A stretch of DNA of 64,000 bases, from positions 189,964 to 253,963 of the forward strand of contig CAVOZC010000016.1 in the NCBI GenBank assembly GCA_963700865.1. The letters are read 5' to 3'. Position 1 is the first letter of the stretch, and every line of letters starts with the position of its first letter. A program made the translations under genes and the position numbers. Below the pieces are notes generated by a model. It did no database searches and was not told the DNA's origin. It saw nothing but the letters and a program-made list of their open reading frames with translations. This DNA is from CAVOGJ01 sp963700865 (GTDB lineage: Bacteria > Planctomycetota > Planctomycetia > Pirellulales > Pirellulaceae). Below are positions 56,896 through 63,947 of this stretch, piece by piece.

Positions 56896-56898
56896 GGC

Positions 56899-57000
56899 AC
56901 CTAACGCCCTAGCTCAGCGGCCCGAGTAATTACCGGCGCGCGCCTTGCTCTGCAAGGGGCGTGACGGGCACCTCGGGTCCGCTGCAGCGCATTGTTAGAC
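56899..57000 (-). repeat. attC site 2
   Basis: Ends ACCTAAC (56899-56905) and GTTAGAC (56994-57000), length 102. The inside is nearly identical to attC sites 3, 7 and 8. Confidence 0.85.
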
Positions 57001-57019
57001 GGCGACTCCATGTTGGTCG

Positions 57020-57313
57020 TCAAGCCGCCGGACGTACCGAGATTTCTAGCCCAAGCGCCTTGGCTACTCGAACGATCGTATCGAACTGCGGATTCCCTTC
57101 CGCCGACAAAGCCTTGTAGAGGCTCTCCCTACCCAAACCGGTCGCCTCCGCAATCTGCGTCATGCCCTTCGCGCGGGCGATATCACCGAGCGCCTTTACC
57201 ACAAACGAAGTATCTCCGTCCGCTTCAGCGATGCATGCCTCGAGGTAGGCCGCCATCTCTTCAGGCGTCCTAAGATGGTCAGAAACATCGTAGTCTTTCA
57301 GTTTTGTCGCCAC
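57020..57313 (-). CDS. HTH antidote of RelE-like toxin (copy 2)
   Basis: The 97-residue 'addiction module antidote protein' has an N-terminal toxin-binding segment (KLKDYDVSDHLRTPEEMAAYLEA) and a C-terminal HTH (GMTQIAEATGLGRESLYKALSAEGNPQFDTIVRVAKALGLE). It neutralises the toxin encoded immediately upstream (two-base gap) and likely represses the pair. It is identical to the copy at 60558. Confidence 0.9.
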   Translation of the reverse strand: MATKLKDYDVSDHLRTPEEMAAYLEACIAEADGDTSFVVKALGDIARAKGMTQIAEATGLGRESLYKALSAEGNPQFDTIVRVAKALGLEISVRPAA

Positions 57314-57315
57314 AG

Positions 57316-57615
57316 TTACGCTTCCAAATCGTTAATCATTGCGTAGGCCAACCGGATATCTGACTGTTGAGTCGATTTGGCGCCACCGCAAAGTAGAAGA
57401 ATCAGCGTTCCCCCACGACGCGTGTAATACACGCGGTAGCCAGGGCCAATATCGACCTTGAGCTCAGATAAACCACGCTTTAAGTTCCGGTGCTGGCCAG
57501 GGTTGCCAGCCGCAAGACGTTCGATTCTTGCCTGAATTCGAGCGCGGCCCTTCCGATCCCTTAGGCCGTCGAGCCATTCCGTGAATTCGTAGGTTGCTTT
57601 GATCTGAGCAGCCAC
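57316..57615 (-). CDS. RelE/HigB-like toxin (copy 2)
   Basis: This 99-residue toxin is nearly identical to copy 1, with Gly in place of Asp in VDIGPGYRVYY. It starts with GTG behind the same palindromic operator. The full toxin-antidote pair in this cassette is intact. Confidence 0.9.
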   Translation of the reverse strand: MAAQIKATYEFTEWLDGLRDRKGRARIQARIERLAAGNPGQHRNLKRGLSELKVDIGPGYRVYYTRRGGTLILLLCGGAKSTQQSDIRLAYAMINDLEA

Positions 57616-57685
57616 AACCTATTGTATCCCACAGGATACGAATTGCAAGGACTCCCGTTTCAGCTCGCGACAGGCTATCAGCGCC

Positions 57686-57787
57686 GTCTAACGCCCTAGC
57701 TCAGCGGCCCGAGTAATTACCGGCGCGCGCCTTGCTCTGCACGGGGCGTGACGGGCACCTCGGGTCCGCTGCAGCGTAATGTTAGAC
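57686..57787 (-). repeat. attC site 3
   Basis: Ends GTCTAAC (57686-57692) and GTTAGAC (57781-57787), length 102, near-identical to attC 8. Confidence 0.85.
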
Positions 57788-57788
57788 G

Positions 57789-58001
57789 TCAAGATGCCCA
57801 CTTCATATGAAGTTTCTTGTTTTCGGCGGCACACTCCCGAAGGTACAGATTGATGAGGCTCTGGTAGGGAATGCCGCTTTCTTCAGACAGGGCTCTAAAG
57901 TAAGCGATCGTGTCCTCGTCCAGCCGGATCGTAAGCTGCTTCTTCGGCTTCTTCAGATACGGATTCTTGACGGAATTCGAGAAGTCATAGGATTTCTTCA
58001 T
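57789..58001 (-). CDS. brnA: BrnA-type antitoxin, type I (copy 1)
   Basis: The 70-residue ribbon-helix-helix antitoxin contains KPKKQLTIRLDEDTIAYFRALSEESGIPYQSLINLYLRECA. It overlaps the toxin gene stop by four bases. The TGA stop lies one base from the attC. BrnA proteins bind the BrnT toxin and repress the operon. It is identical to the copy at 61330. Confidence 0.9.
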   Translation of the reverse strand: MKKSYDFSNSVKNPYLKKPKKQLTIRLDEDTIAYFRALSEESGIPYQSLINLYLRECAAENKKLHMKWAS

Positions 58002-58291
58002 CGTAGGAACTCAGAGTATTGACGTCGTTCAGATCGATCCGCTTTCCTTGCGGAGATTATCCTGATGAGCTGCTCTTTCTTTCGGTAGCAATGGACCACA
58101 ACAAGGAGCCGAAGCGTTACGCTGAGACCAAGCAGGACAAAGCGATCTTCATCATCAGAGTGCTCCGGATCCGAAATGACACGAGCGTTCTCGTCTAGAA
58201 ACGCGGACTTGGCCTCCTGAAACGCGATCCCGTGCTTCTTGAGGTTGTCCCGTGCCTTCCGCTCGTCCCACTCGAATCGGAGGCCATCCAT
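57998..58291 (-). CDS. brnT: BrnT-type ribonuclease toxin, type I (copy 1)
   Basis: The 97-residue BrnT toxin (RelE-like fold) has the diagnostic FEWDERKARDNLKKHGIAFQEA, then DEDRFVLLGLS and RIISARKADRSERRQY. It is first in its operon, as usual for brnTA. A partial inverted repeat (CCCTAC/GTAGGG) lies just upstream at about 58292-58317. Confidence 0.92.
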   Translation of the reverse strand: MDGLRFEWDERKARDNLKKHGIAFQEAKSAFLDENARVISDPEHSDDEDRFVLLGLSVTLRLLVVVHCYRKKEQLIRIISARKADRSERRQYSEFLR

Positions 58292-58331
58292 CCCTACAGT
58301 GTAACTACATAGTAGGGCATGTCAATCTGAC

Positions 58332-58410
58332 GTCTAACGCTGAGCTCACCGGCGGCTGCGGGGTTGGCAGCAAGGGGCGGCAGGGTCGGCGTGTGAGCGA
58401 ATTGTTAGGT
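58332..58410 (-). repeat. attC site 4
   Basis: Ends GTCTAAC (58332-58338) and GTTAGGT (58404-58410), length 79, the shortest site of the array. Confidence 0.8.
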
Positions 58411-58980
58411 GCCCCAGCGTTTTGGGACTCCATCTGAAAGCGCATCACTGGATTAATTCGGTTGGTCCTTCTGAGCGAAACCTCCGGACGACGCCGAGCC
58501 GCGTAAACTCTGGTCTTCGGGCCGAAGACGATAGCTCGCGTTCAAGACACTCAGCCAGTGGCGCATTTAGAATATCAACTCAGCACGCGGACACTGTCAC
58601 GCGTCTCCAACAGTCCGAGATCTCGTACGCGGATTGTGCATGCTCATTTCATTACCGATAATCGAATCGTCTGGCATCGTCTCGCTCGGAAAGAAAATCG
58701 CCTTGACATACCCGGACCAAGCCGCGATCTTACCCTATCATTCGTGCAGGTGGAGGCCCGGCAAGGCCATGTCCCGCGCCGACTGCGACGCGTGAAGCCA
58801 ACCCAGGATCAAGCGAATTCGTTTGGCTCGAGCGGCCTGAATCCCGGCCCGTTTGCCTTGCAGAAAGAATTTCTCGAGGGCCGCGGTAAAAATTTGAGGC
58901 GCTTCCGTTCGTCCCACTCGAAGTCCATGCCACGGAGTGTAGTGACAGTGTGTAGTTACGTCAATGCGCCTGGCAACAAG
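58411..58980 (-). pseudogene. Non-coding mosaic cassette of BrnTA-II and HigBA pieces
   Basis: The left third (58411-58610) is a diverged version of the type II brnA end. A short piece near 58630-58720 resembles the higA/higB junction. 58735-58880 matches higB of the HigBA cassette (60220-60360) almost exactly. 58895-58980 is the start of type II brnT with its leader (as at 63195-63285). No long frame covers it. It is either a recombined, dead cassette or a mis-joined repeat in the assembly. Confidence 0.7.
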
Positions 58981-59079
58981 GCCTAACGACCGAGCTCAGC
59001 GGCAGACCGAAATGGCGTGCCGGTTGCGGACGCAAGCGGCGTGACAGTTCGGGATGTCCGCTGCAGCGCATTGTTAGGC
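58981..59079 (-). repeat. attC site 5
   Basis: Ends GCCTAAC (58981-58987) and GTTAGGC (59073-59079), length 99. The inner part recurs in attC 9. Confidence 0.87.
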
Positions 59080-59083
59080 GGCG

Positions 59084-59416
59084 TCACGACAGCTTGCTCG
59101 AAACTAACCGATTAAGGCTGACCCCCGACTCTGCCGCCTGAATAGCAAGAAGTCTGTGCACTTCCGGGGGAACGCGAACCATGAACTTGCCACTGAACGG
59201 CCGCGTGGAGATTGGCTCTGGCACCGTTTCCTTATTGCGCTTCAGATCGGCCACTACTTTTTTCACGAGAGCGCGAATACCGGACAGCGCCTCCTCCGGA
59301 GAAGCCTCAAGCCAACTTAGGCTCGGAAACTCTGCGCAAAGCCCAACATACTCGTTGTCTTCTTCAGACCAGGTTACGCGATATGTATAGCGATCAGCTG
59401 CCTTTGCCATCTTCAT
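59084..59416 (-). CDS. hicB: HicB antitoxin (copy 1)
   Basis: The 110-residue HicB has a partial RNase-H-like domain (YTYRVTWSEEDNEYVGLCAEFPSLSWLEASPEEALSGIRALV) and a C-terminal ribbon-helix-helix (GKFMVRVPPEVHRLLAIQAAESGVSLNRLVSSKL). The start at 59416 overlaps the hicA end by 23 bases; a longer in-frame reading is a shadow over hicA. Confidence 0.92.
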   Translation of the reverse strand: MKMAKAADRYTYRVTWSEEDNEYVGLCAEFPSLSWLEASPEEALSGIRALVKKVVADLKRNKETVPEPISTRPFSGKFMVRVPPEVHRLLAIQAAESGVSLNRLVSSKLS

Positions 59417-59654
59417 TCTCGAGTCGTTCAATTGCCCACAGTACCTGCCGCACCTGATAAGGCTTGGCTTTGCCTTTCGCGTCTTGAATGTTGACGCGAG
59501 GATCGCCCTGCCAAGGCGTTCGGTACACCCTGTGACTGGTGCCGCGAGACCGCGGTTTTCCGAAGTAATGGTCACATACTTTAGAGAGATCGTTGAAGCG
59601 AACACCTTTCGGATTCTGCTTCATCTTCGCCACTATTTCGTCTATAGAAGCCAC
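59394..59654 (-). CDS. hicA: HicA mRNA interferase toxin (copy 1)
   Basis: The 86-residue HicA-family double-stranded-RNA-binding-like toxin contains VRFNDLSKVCDHYFGKPRSRGTSHRVYRTPW. The catalytic His is in GTSHRVY. It starts with GTG. It precedes hicB as usual. Confidence 0.9.
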   Translation of the reverse strand: MASIDEIVAKMKQNPKGVRFNDLSKVCDHYFGKPRSRGTSHRVYRTPWQGDPRVNIQDAKGKAKPYQVRQVLWAIERLENEDGKGS

Positions 59655-59661
59655 CGACGCA

Positions 59662-59681
59662 TGATATCACTATTGATATCA
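59662..59681. promoter_or_regulatory. Twin TGATATCA operators of the HicAB cassette
   Basis: TGATATCA occurs at 59662-59669 and 59674-59681, each self-palindromic and 12 bases apart, eight bases before hicA. The same arrangement is present in the second copy (about 62554-62573). It is likely to be the HicB binding site. Confidence 0.5.
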
Positions 59682-59727
59682 ATGGCAAGGCCGGCCGTCG
59701 GAGGATTCGCACCTAGGCGTCCGAGCC

Positions 59728-59815
59728 GCCTAACGTTTGAGCTGAGCGCCGCGCGCGTTGACGGAAATCTTTGGCACTTTATGCATCCCGCGTGCGCTCG
59801 AGCGATTTGTTAGGC
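59728..59815 (-). repeat. attC site 6
   Basis: Ends GCCTAAC (59728-59734) and GTTAGGC (59809-59815), length 88. The higA stop codon lies inside its R'' box. Confidence 0.83.
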
Positions 59816-60103
59816 AGCCGACAGCTTCTCGACATCAAGCTTACCCACGTTCCGCTCAGCCACCCACAGGTCGTACTGCATTTGCTGATTCAGCCAACTC
59901 TCGGCCGACGTACCAAAAGCCTGCGATAGACGCAGTGCCATCTCGGGGCTGATACCCGCCCGGCCGTTAAGAATCGCCGAGAGCGTCTTACGACTTACAC
60001 CGAGAGCCTCTGCAGCACGCGTGACACTCAGATCTAGCGGCTCCAGACACAGCTCCCTCAAGATCTCGCCCGGATGAGGCGGATTGTGCATCCTCATATT
60101 CAT
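59810..60103 (-). CDS. higA: HigA antitoxin
   Basis: The 97-residue XRE-type HTH antitoxin of the HigA/VapI class contains HPGEILRELCLEPLDLSVTRAAEALGVSRKTLSAILNGRAGISPEMALRLSQAFG, then SAESWLNQQMQYDLW. Its TAA stop is part of the attC (59810-59812). It starts three bases after higB. Confidence 0.94.
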   Translation of the reverse strand: MNMRMHNPPHPGEILRELCLEPLDLSVTRAAEALGVSRKTLSAILNGRAGISPEMALRLSQAFGTSAESWLNQQMQYDLWVAERNVGKLDVEKLSAA

Positions 60104-60106
60104 TAC

Positions 60107-60385
60107 CTAGTGATAATCCTCGTAATCTACGTCAGTGGCATCGACACCCTCAAAACGAAAAGTGATCCGCCAGTTGCCACTCACTCGGACTGCCCATGTG
60201 CCGCGACGCTTACCCTTCAGTTCGTGCAGGTGGAGACCCGGTAAGGCCATGTCCCGCGCCGACTGCGACGCGTGAAGCCAACCCAGGATCAAGCGAATTC
60301 GTTTGGCTTGAGCGGCCTGAATCCCGGCCCGTTTGCCTTGCAGAAAGAATTTCTCAAGGCCGCGGTGCTTGAATCGCTTGATCAC
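60107..60385 (-). CDS. higB: HigB toxin
   Basis: The 92-residue RelE-superfamily ribosome-dependent RNase is of the HigB class: IKRFKHRGLEKFFLQG, LPGLHLHELKGKRRGTWAVRVSGNWRITFRFE, DVDYEDYH. It is first in the operon. An intact single copy; a matching segment is embedded in the mosaic cassette at 58735-58880. Confidence 0.94.
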   Translation of the reverse strand: MIKRFKHRGLEKFFLQGKRAGIQAAQAKRIRLILGWLHASQSARDMALPGLHLHELKGKRRGTWAVRVSGNWRITFRFEGVDATDVDYEDYH

Positions 60386-60394
60386 GCGTCCTAC

Positions 60395-60420
60395 TGTAAC
60401 CCATACCGTTACAGGTTACA
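60395..60420. promoter_or_regulatory. Inverted repeats upstream of higB
   Basis: TGTAAC (60395-60400) pairs with GTTACA (60408-60413), and TGTAACC with GGTTACA (60414-60420), ten bases upstream of the toxin start. It is a likely HigA operator. Confidence 0.45.
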
Positions 60421-60438
60421 AGAACGTCCGGCTAGACT

Positions 60439-60538
60439 GCCTAACGCCTTAGCTCAGCGGCCCGAGTAATTACCGGCGCGCGCCTTGCTCTGCAAGGGGC
60501 GTGACGGGCACCTCGGTCGCTGCAGCGCATTGTTAGAT
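60439..60538 (-). repeat. attC site 7
   Basis: Ends GCCTAAC (60439-60445) and GTTAGAT (60532-60538), length 100, near-identical to attC 2 with a two-base loss near its right end. Confidence 0.84.
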
Positions 60539-60557
60539 GGCGACTCCATGTTGGTCG

Positions 60558-60851
60558 TCAAGCCGCCGGACGTACCGAGATTTCTAGCCCAAGCGCCTTG
60601 GCTACTCGAACGATCGTATCGAACTGCGGATTCCCTTCCGCCGACAAAGCCTTGTAGAGGCTCTCCCTACCCAAACCGGTCGCCTCCGCAATCTGCGTCA
60701 TGCCCTTCGCGCGGGCGATATCACCGAGCGCCTTTACCACAAACGAAGTATCTCCGTCCGCTTCAGCGATGCATGCCTCGAGGTAGGCCGCCATCTCTTC
60801 AGGCGTCCTAAGATGGTCAGAAACATCGTAGTCTTTCAGTTTTGTCGCCAC
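60558..60851 (-). CDS. HTH antidote of RelE-like toxin (copy 3)
   Basis: This protein of 97 residues is identical to the antidote at 57020. Its partner toxin in this cassette is frame-broken, so as read it is an antidote without a working toxin. Confidence 0.88.
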   Translation of the reverse strand: MATKLKDYDVSDHLRTPEEMAAYLEACIAEADGDTSFVVKALGDIARAKGMTQIAEATGLGRESLYKALSAEGNPQFDTIVRVAKALGLEISVRPAA

Positions 60852-60853
60852 AG

Positions 60854-61155
60854 TTACGCTTCCAAATCGTTAATCATTGCGTAGGCCAACCGGATATCTG
60901 ACTGTTGAGTCGATTTGGCGCCACCGCAAGAGTAGAAGAATCAGCGTTCCCCCACGACGCGTGTAATACACGCGGTAGCCAGGGCTCAATATCGACCTTG
61001 AGCTCAGATAAACCACGCTTTAAGTTCCGGTGCTGGCCAGGGTTGCCAGCCGCAAGACGTTCGATTCTTGCCTGAATTCGAGCGCGGCCCTTCCGATCCC
61101 TTAGGCCGTCGAGCCATTCCGTGAATTCGTAGGTTGCTTTGATCTGAGCAGCCAC
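60854..61155 (-). pseudogene. RelE/HigB-like toxin (copy 3), frame-broken
   Basis: This is the same gene as at 57316 with two extra bases: CT for the single T or C near 60985, and GAG for AG near 60929. The frame is lost after LSELKVDI. The CT insertion combines the base of copy 1 (T) and that of copy 2 (C), which suggests a consensus error between repeats. Confidence 0.85.
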
Positions 61156-61226
61156 AACCTATTGTATCCCACAGGATACGAATTGCAAGGTGCTTCCGTT
61201 TCAGCTCGCGACAGGCTATCAGCGCC

Positions 61227-61328
61227 GTCTAACGCCCTAGCTCAGCGGCCCGAGTAATTACCGGCGCGCGCCTTGCTCTGCACGGGGCGTGACGGGCACC
61301 TCGGGTCCGCTGCAGCGTAATGTTAGAC
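61227..61328 (-). repeat. attC site 8
   Basis: Ends GTCTAAC (61227-61233) and GTTAGAC (61322-61328), length 102, near-identical to attC 3. Confidence 0.85.
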
Positions 61329-61329
61329 G

Positions 61330-61542
61330 TCAAGATGCCCACTTCATATGAAGTTTCTTGTTTTCGGCGGCACACTCCCGAAGGTACAGATTGATGAGGC
61401 TCTGGTAGGGAATGCCGCTTTCTTCAGACAGGGCTCTAAAGTAAGCGATCGTGTCCTCGTCCAGCCGGATCGTAAGCTGCTTCTTCGGCTTCTTCAGATA
61501 CGGATTCTTGACGGAATTCGAGAAGTCATAGGATTTCTTCAT
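61330..61542 (-). CDS. brnA: BrnA-type antitoxin, type I (copy 2)
   Basis: This protein of 70 residues is identical to the antitoxin at 57789, with the same four-base overlap with its toxin gene and the same position next to the attC. Confidence 0.9.
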   Translation of the reverse strand: MKKSYDFSNSVKNPYLKKPKKQLTIRLDEDTIAYFRALSEESGIPYQSLINLYLRECAAENKKLHMKWAS

Positions 61543-61832
61543 CGTAGGAACTCAGAGTATTGACGTCGTTCAGATCGATCCGCTTTCCTTGCGGAGTTTA
61601 TCCTGATGAGCTGCTCTTTCTTTCGGTAGCAATGGACCACAACAAGGAGCCGAAGCGTTACGCTGAGACCAAGCAGGACAAAGCGATCTTCATCATCAGA
61701 GTGCTCCGGATCCGAAATGACACGAGCGTTCTCGTCTAGAAACGCGGACTTGGCCTCCTGAAACGCGATCCCGTGCTTCTTGAGGTTGTCCCGTGCCTTC
61801 CGCTCGTCCCACTCGAATCGGAGGCCATCCAT
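61539..61832 (-). CDS. brnT: BrnT-type toxin, type I (copy 2)
   Basis: This protein of 97 residues differs from the copy at 57998 by one residue (Asn for Ile in the RIISARK block). The BrnT signature FEWDERKARDNLKKHG is intact. Confidence 0.9.
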   Translation of the reverse strand: MDGLRFEWDERKARDNLKKHGIAFQEAKSAFLDENARVISDPEHSDDEDRFVLLGLSVTLRLLVVVHCYRKKEQLIRINSARKADRSERRQYSEFLR

Positions 61833-61872
61833 CCCTACAGTGTAACTACATAGTAGGGCATGTCAATCTGAC

Positions 61873-61969
61873 GTCTACGCCGAGCTCAGCGGCAGACCGA
61901 AATGGCGTGCCGGTTGCGGACGCAAGCGGCGTGACAGTTCGGGATGTCCGCTGCAGCGCATTGTTAGGC
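61873..61969 (-). repeat. attC site 9, hybrid with one base missing
   Basis: The left end reads GTCTAC instead of GTCTAAC. The right end is GTTAGGC (61963-61969). Left flank as in attC 4, interior as in attC 5, so it looks like the product of removing the mosaic cassette between those two sites. Confidence 0.75.
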
Positions 61970-61973
61970 GGCG

Positions 61974-62304
61974 TCACGACAGCTTGCTCGAAACTAACCG
62001 ATTAAGGCTGACCCCCGACTCTGCCGCCTGAATAGCAAGAAGTCTGTGCACTTCCGGGAACGCGAACCATGAACTTGCCACTGAACGGCCGCGTGGAGAT
62101 TGGCTCTGGCACCGTTTCCTTATTGCGCTTCAGATCGGCCACTACTTTTTTCACGAGAGCGCGAATACCGGACAGCGCCTCCTCCGGAGAAGCCTCAAGC
62201 CAACTTAGGCTCGGAAACTCTGCGCAAAGCCCAACATACTCGTTGTCTTCTTCAGACCAGGTTACGCGATATGTATAGCGATCAGCTGCCTTTGCCATCT
62301 TCAT
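61974..62304 (-). pseudogene. hicB: HicB antitoxin (copy 2), frame-broken near the C-terminus
   Basis: This gene is identical to the hicB at 59084 except for loss of two G bases in a G run near 62055-62059. That destroys the ribbon-helix-helix end; as read the protein ends out of frame after FMVRVP. Confidence 0.85.
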
Positions 62305-62546
62305 TCTCGAGTCGTTTAATTGCCCACAGTACCTGCCGCACCTGATAAGGCTTGGCTTTGCCTTTCGCGTCTTGAATGTTGACGCGAGGATCGCCCTGCC
62401 AAGGCGTTCGGTACACCCTGTGACTGGTGCCGCGAGACCGCGGTTTTCCGAAGTAATGGTCACATACTTTAGAAGAGTAGATCGTTGAAGCGAACACCTT
62501 TCGGATTCTGCTTCATCTTCGCCACTATTTCGTCTATAGAAGCCAC
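62282..62546 (-). pseudogene. hicA: HicA toxin (copy 2), frame-broken
   Basis: This gene is the same as hicA at 59394 with four extra bases near 62470-62480, so the N-terminal third is out of frame with the rest. The downstream part (KVCDHYFGKPRSRGTSHRVY) is intact. Confidence 0.85.
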
Positions 62547-62619
62547 CGACGCATGATATCACTATTGATATCAATGGCAAGGCCGGCCGTCGGAGGATTC
62601 GCACCTAGGCGTCCGAGCC

Positions 62620-62718
62620 GCCTAACGCTCGAGCTCAGCTTCGCTTGAGGCTGACGGGGCCTTGGCGGTAGCTAAGGGCGCGGCAGGGTCAAGCGTGGGC
62701 TGCAGCGCATTGTTAGGC
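62620..62718 (-). repeat. attC site 10
   Basis: Ends GCCTAAC (62620-62626) and GTTAGGC (62712-62718), length 99. The interior contains CTCAGCTTCGCTTGAGGCTG and is shared with attC 11. Confidence 0.86.
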
Positions 62719-62988
62719 CGCCCCATCGTTTTGCGACTCCATGTACAAGCGCAGCACTGCATTAATTCGAGTTTGGTAACCCTTCCCTTGAGCTCGAAAC
62801 CACTCCAGCACGTCCGCGTCGAGCCGCACGGTAATACTCTTCTTCGGGCCAGGAAGACGAAGCTCTGCGTTCATAAAGAACGACTCATCCAGTGGCGCTA
62901 TTTCAGAAGTATCAACGTCTGCATCGCGGACACTGTCCACGCGTTTCCAATCAGTCGCCGATGATCTTTTCGTACGCTTTTTGTTCAT
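62713..62988 (-). CDS. brnA: BrnA-type antitoxin, type II (copy 1)
   Basis: The 91-residue BrnA-like antitoxin has a basic start (MNKKRTKRSSATDWKRVDSV), an acidic middle, and a ribbon-helix-helix end (KKSITVRLDADVLEWFRAQGKGYQTRINAVLRLYMES). The TAA stop lies inside the attC. It overlaps the toxin gene by 38 bases. Confidence 0.93.
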   Translation of the reverse strand: MNKKRTKRSSATDWKRVDSVRDADVDTSEIAPLDESFFMNAELRLPGPKKSITVRLDADVLEWFRAQGKGYQTRINAVLRLYMESQNDGAA

Positions 62989-63232
62989 GCTTCAGGGCTT
63001 TTCGTAACGAGATAATACGAATCGTCTGGCCATCGTCTCGCTCGGTAAATGATAGAACGAGAATTCGTCCTTGAGACATACCAAGACCAAGCCAACGATC
63101 TTCGCCATAGTCACTTCGCGTATCCAGGGCCGCCAACATGGGCCCTTCGAACATCTCTTCGGCCTCGACGAAATCCAGTCCATGCTTGTCGAGGTTCGTG
63201 AGGCGCTTCCGTTCGTCCCACTCGAAGTCCAT
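62951..63232 (-). CDS. brnT: BrnT-type toxin, type II (copy 1)
   Basis: The 93-residue BrnT contains DFEWDERKRLTNLDKHGLDFVEAEEMF, DYGEDRWLGLGMSQGRILVLSFTERD, and RIISLRKALKHEQKAYE. It is a different lineage from the type I toxin. Upstream are two TGTAGT repeats (about 63241-63261) that may bind the antitoxin. Confidence 0.94.
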   Translation of the reverse strand: MDFEWDERKRLTNLDKHGLDFVEAEEMFEGPMLAALDTRSDYGEDRWLGLGMSQGRILVLSFTERDDGQTIRIISLRKALKHEQKAYEKIIGD

Positions 63233-63284
63233 GCCACGGAGTGTAGTGACAGTGTGTAGTTACGTCAATGCGCCTGGCAACAAG

Positions 63285-63382
63285 GCCTAACGACTCGAGC
63301 TCAGCTTCGCTTGAGGCTGACGGGGCCTTGGCGGTAGCGAAGGGCGGCAGGGTCAAGCGTGGGCTGCAGCGCATTGTTAGGC
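63285..63382 (-). repeat. attC site 11
   Basis: Ends GCCTAAC (63285-63291) and GTTAGGC (63376-63382), length 98, near-identical to attC 10. Confidence 0.86.
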
Positions 63383-63653
63383 CGCCCCATCGTTTTGCGA
63401 CTCCATGTACAAGCGCAGCACTGCATTAATTCGAGTTTGGTAACCCTTCCCTTGAGCTCGAAACCACTCCAGCACGTCCGCGTCGAGCCGCACGGTAATA
63501 CTCTTCTTCGGGCCAGGAAGACGAAGCTCTGCGTTCATAAAGAACGACTTATCTCAGTGGCGCTATTTCAGAAGTATCAACGTCTGCATCGCGGACACTG
63601 TCCACGCGTTTCCAATCAGTCGCCGATGATCTTTTCGTACGCTTTTTGTTCAT
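63377..63653 (-). pseudogene. brnA: BrnA-type antitoxin, type II (copy 2), frame-broken
   Basis: This gene is identical to the copy at 62713 except for a small indel/substitution cluster near 63549-63556. That creates an early stop after about 34 residues and removes the DNA-binding end. The toxin beside it is intact. Confidence 0.85.
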
Positions 63654-63897
63654 GCTTCAGGGCTTTTCGTAACGAGATAATACGAATCGTCTGGCCATCG
63701 TCTCGCTCGGTAAATGATAGAACGAGAATTCGTCCTTGAGACATACCAAGACCAAGCCAACGATCTTCGCCATAGTCACTTCGCGTATCCAGGGCCGCCA
63801 ACATGGGCCCTTCGAACATCTCTTCGGCCTCGACGAAATCCAGTCCATGCTTGTCGAGGTTCGTGAGGCGCTTCCGTTCGTCCCACTCGAAGTCCAT
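63616..63897 (-). CDS. brnT: BrnT-type toxin, type II (copy 2)
   Basis: This protein of 93 residues is identical to the toxin at 62951. Its own antitoxin is frame-broken as read, so it would depend on the antitoxin of the neighbouring cassette. Confidence 0.92.
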   Translation of the reverse strand: MDFEWDERKRLTNLDKHGLDFVEAEEMFEGPMLAALDTRSDYGEDRWLGLGMSQGRILVLSFTERDDGQTIRIISLRKALKHEQKAYEKIIGD

Positions 63898-63947
63898 GCC
63901 ACGGAGTGTAGTGACAGTGTGTAGTTACGTCAATGCCTGGCAACAAG

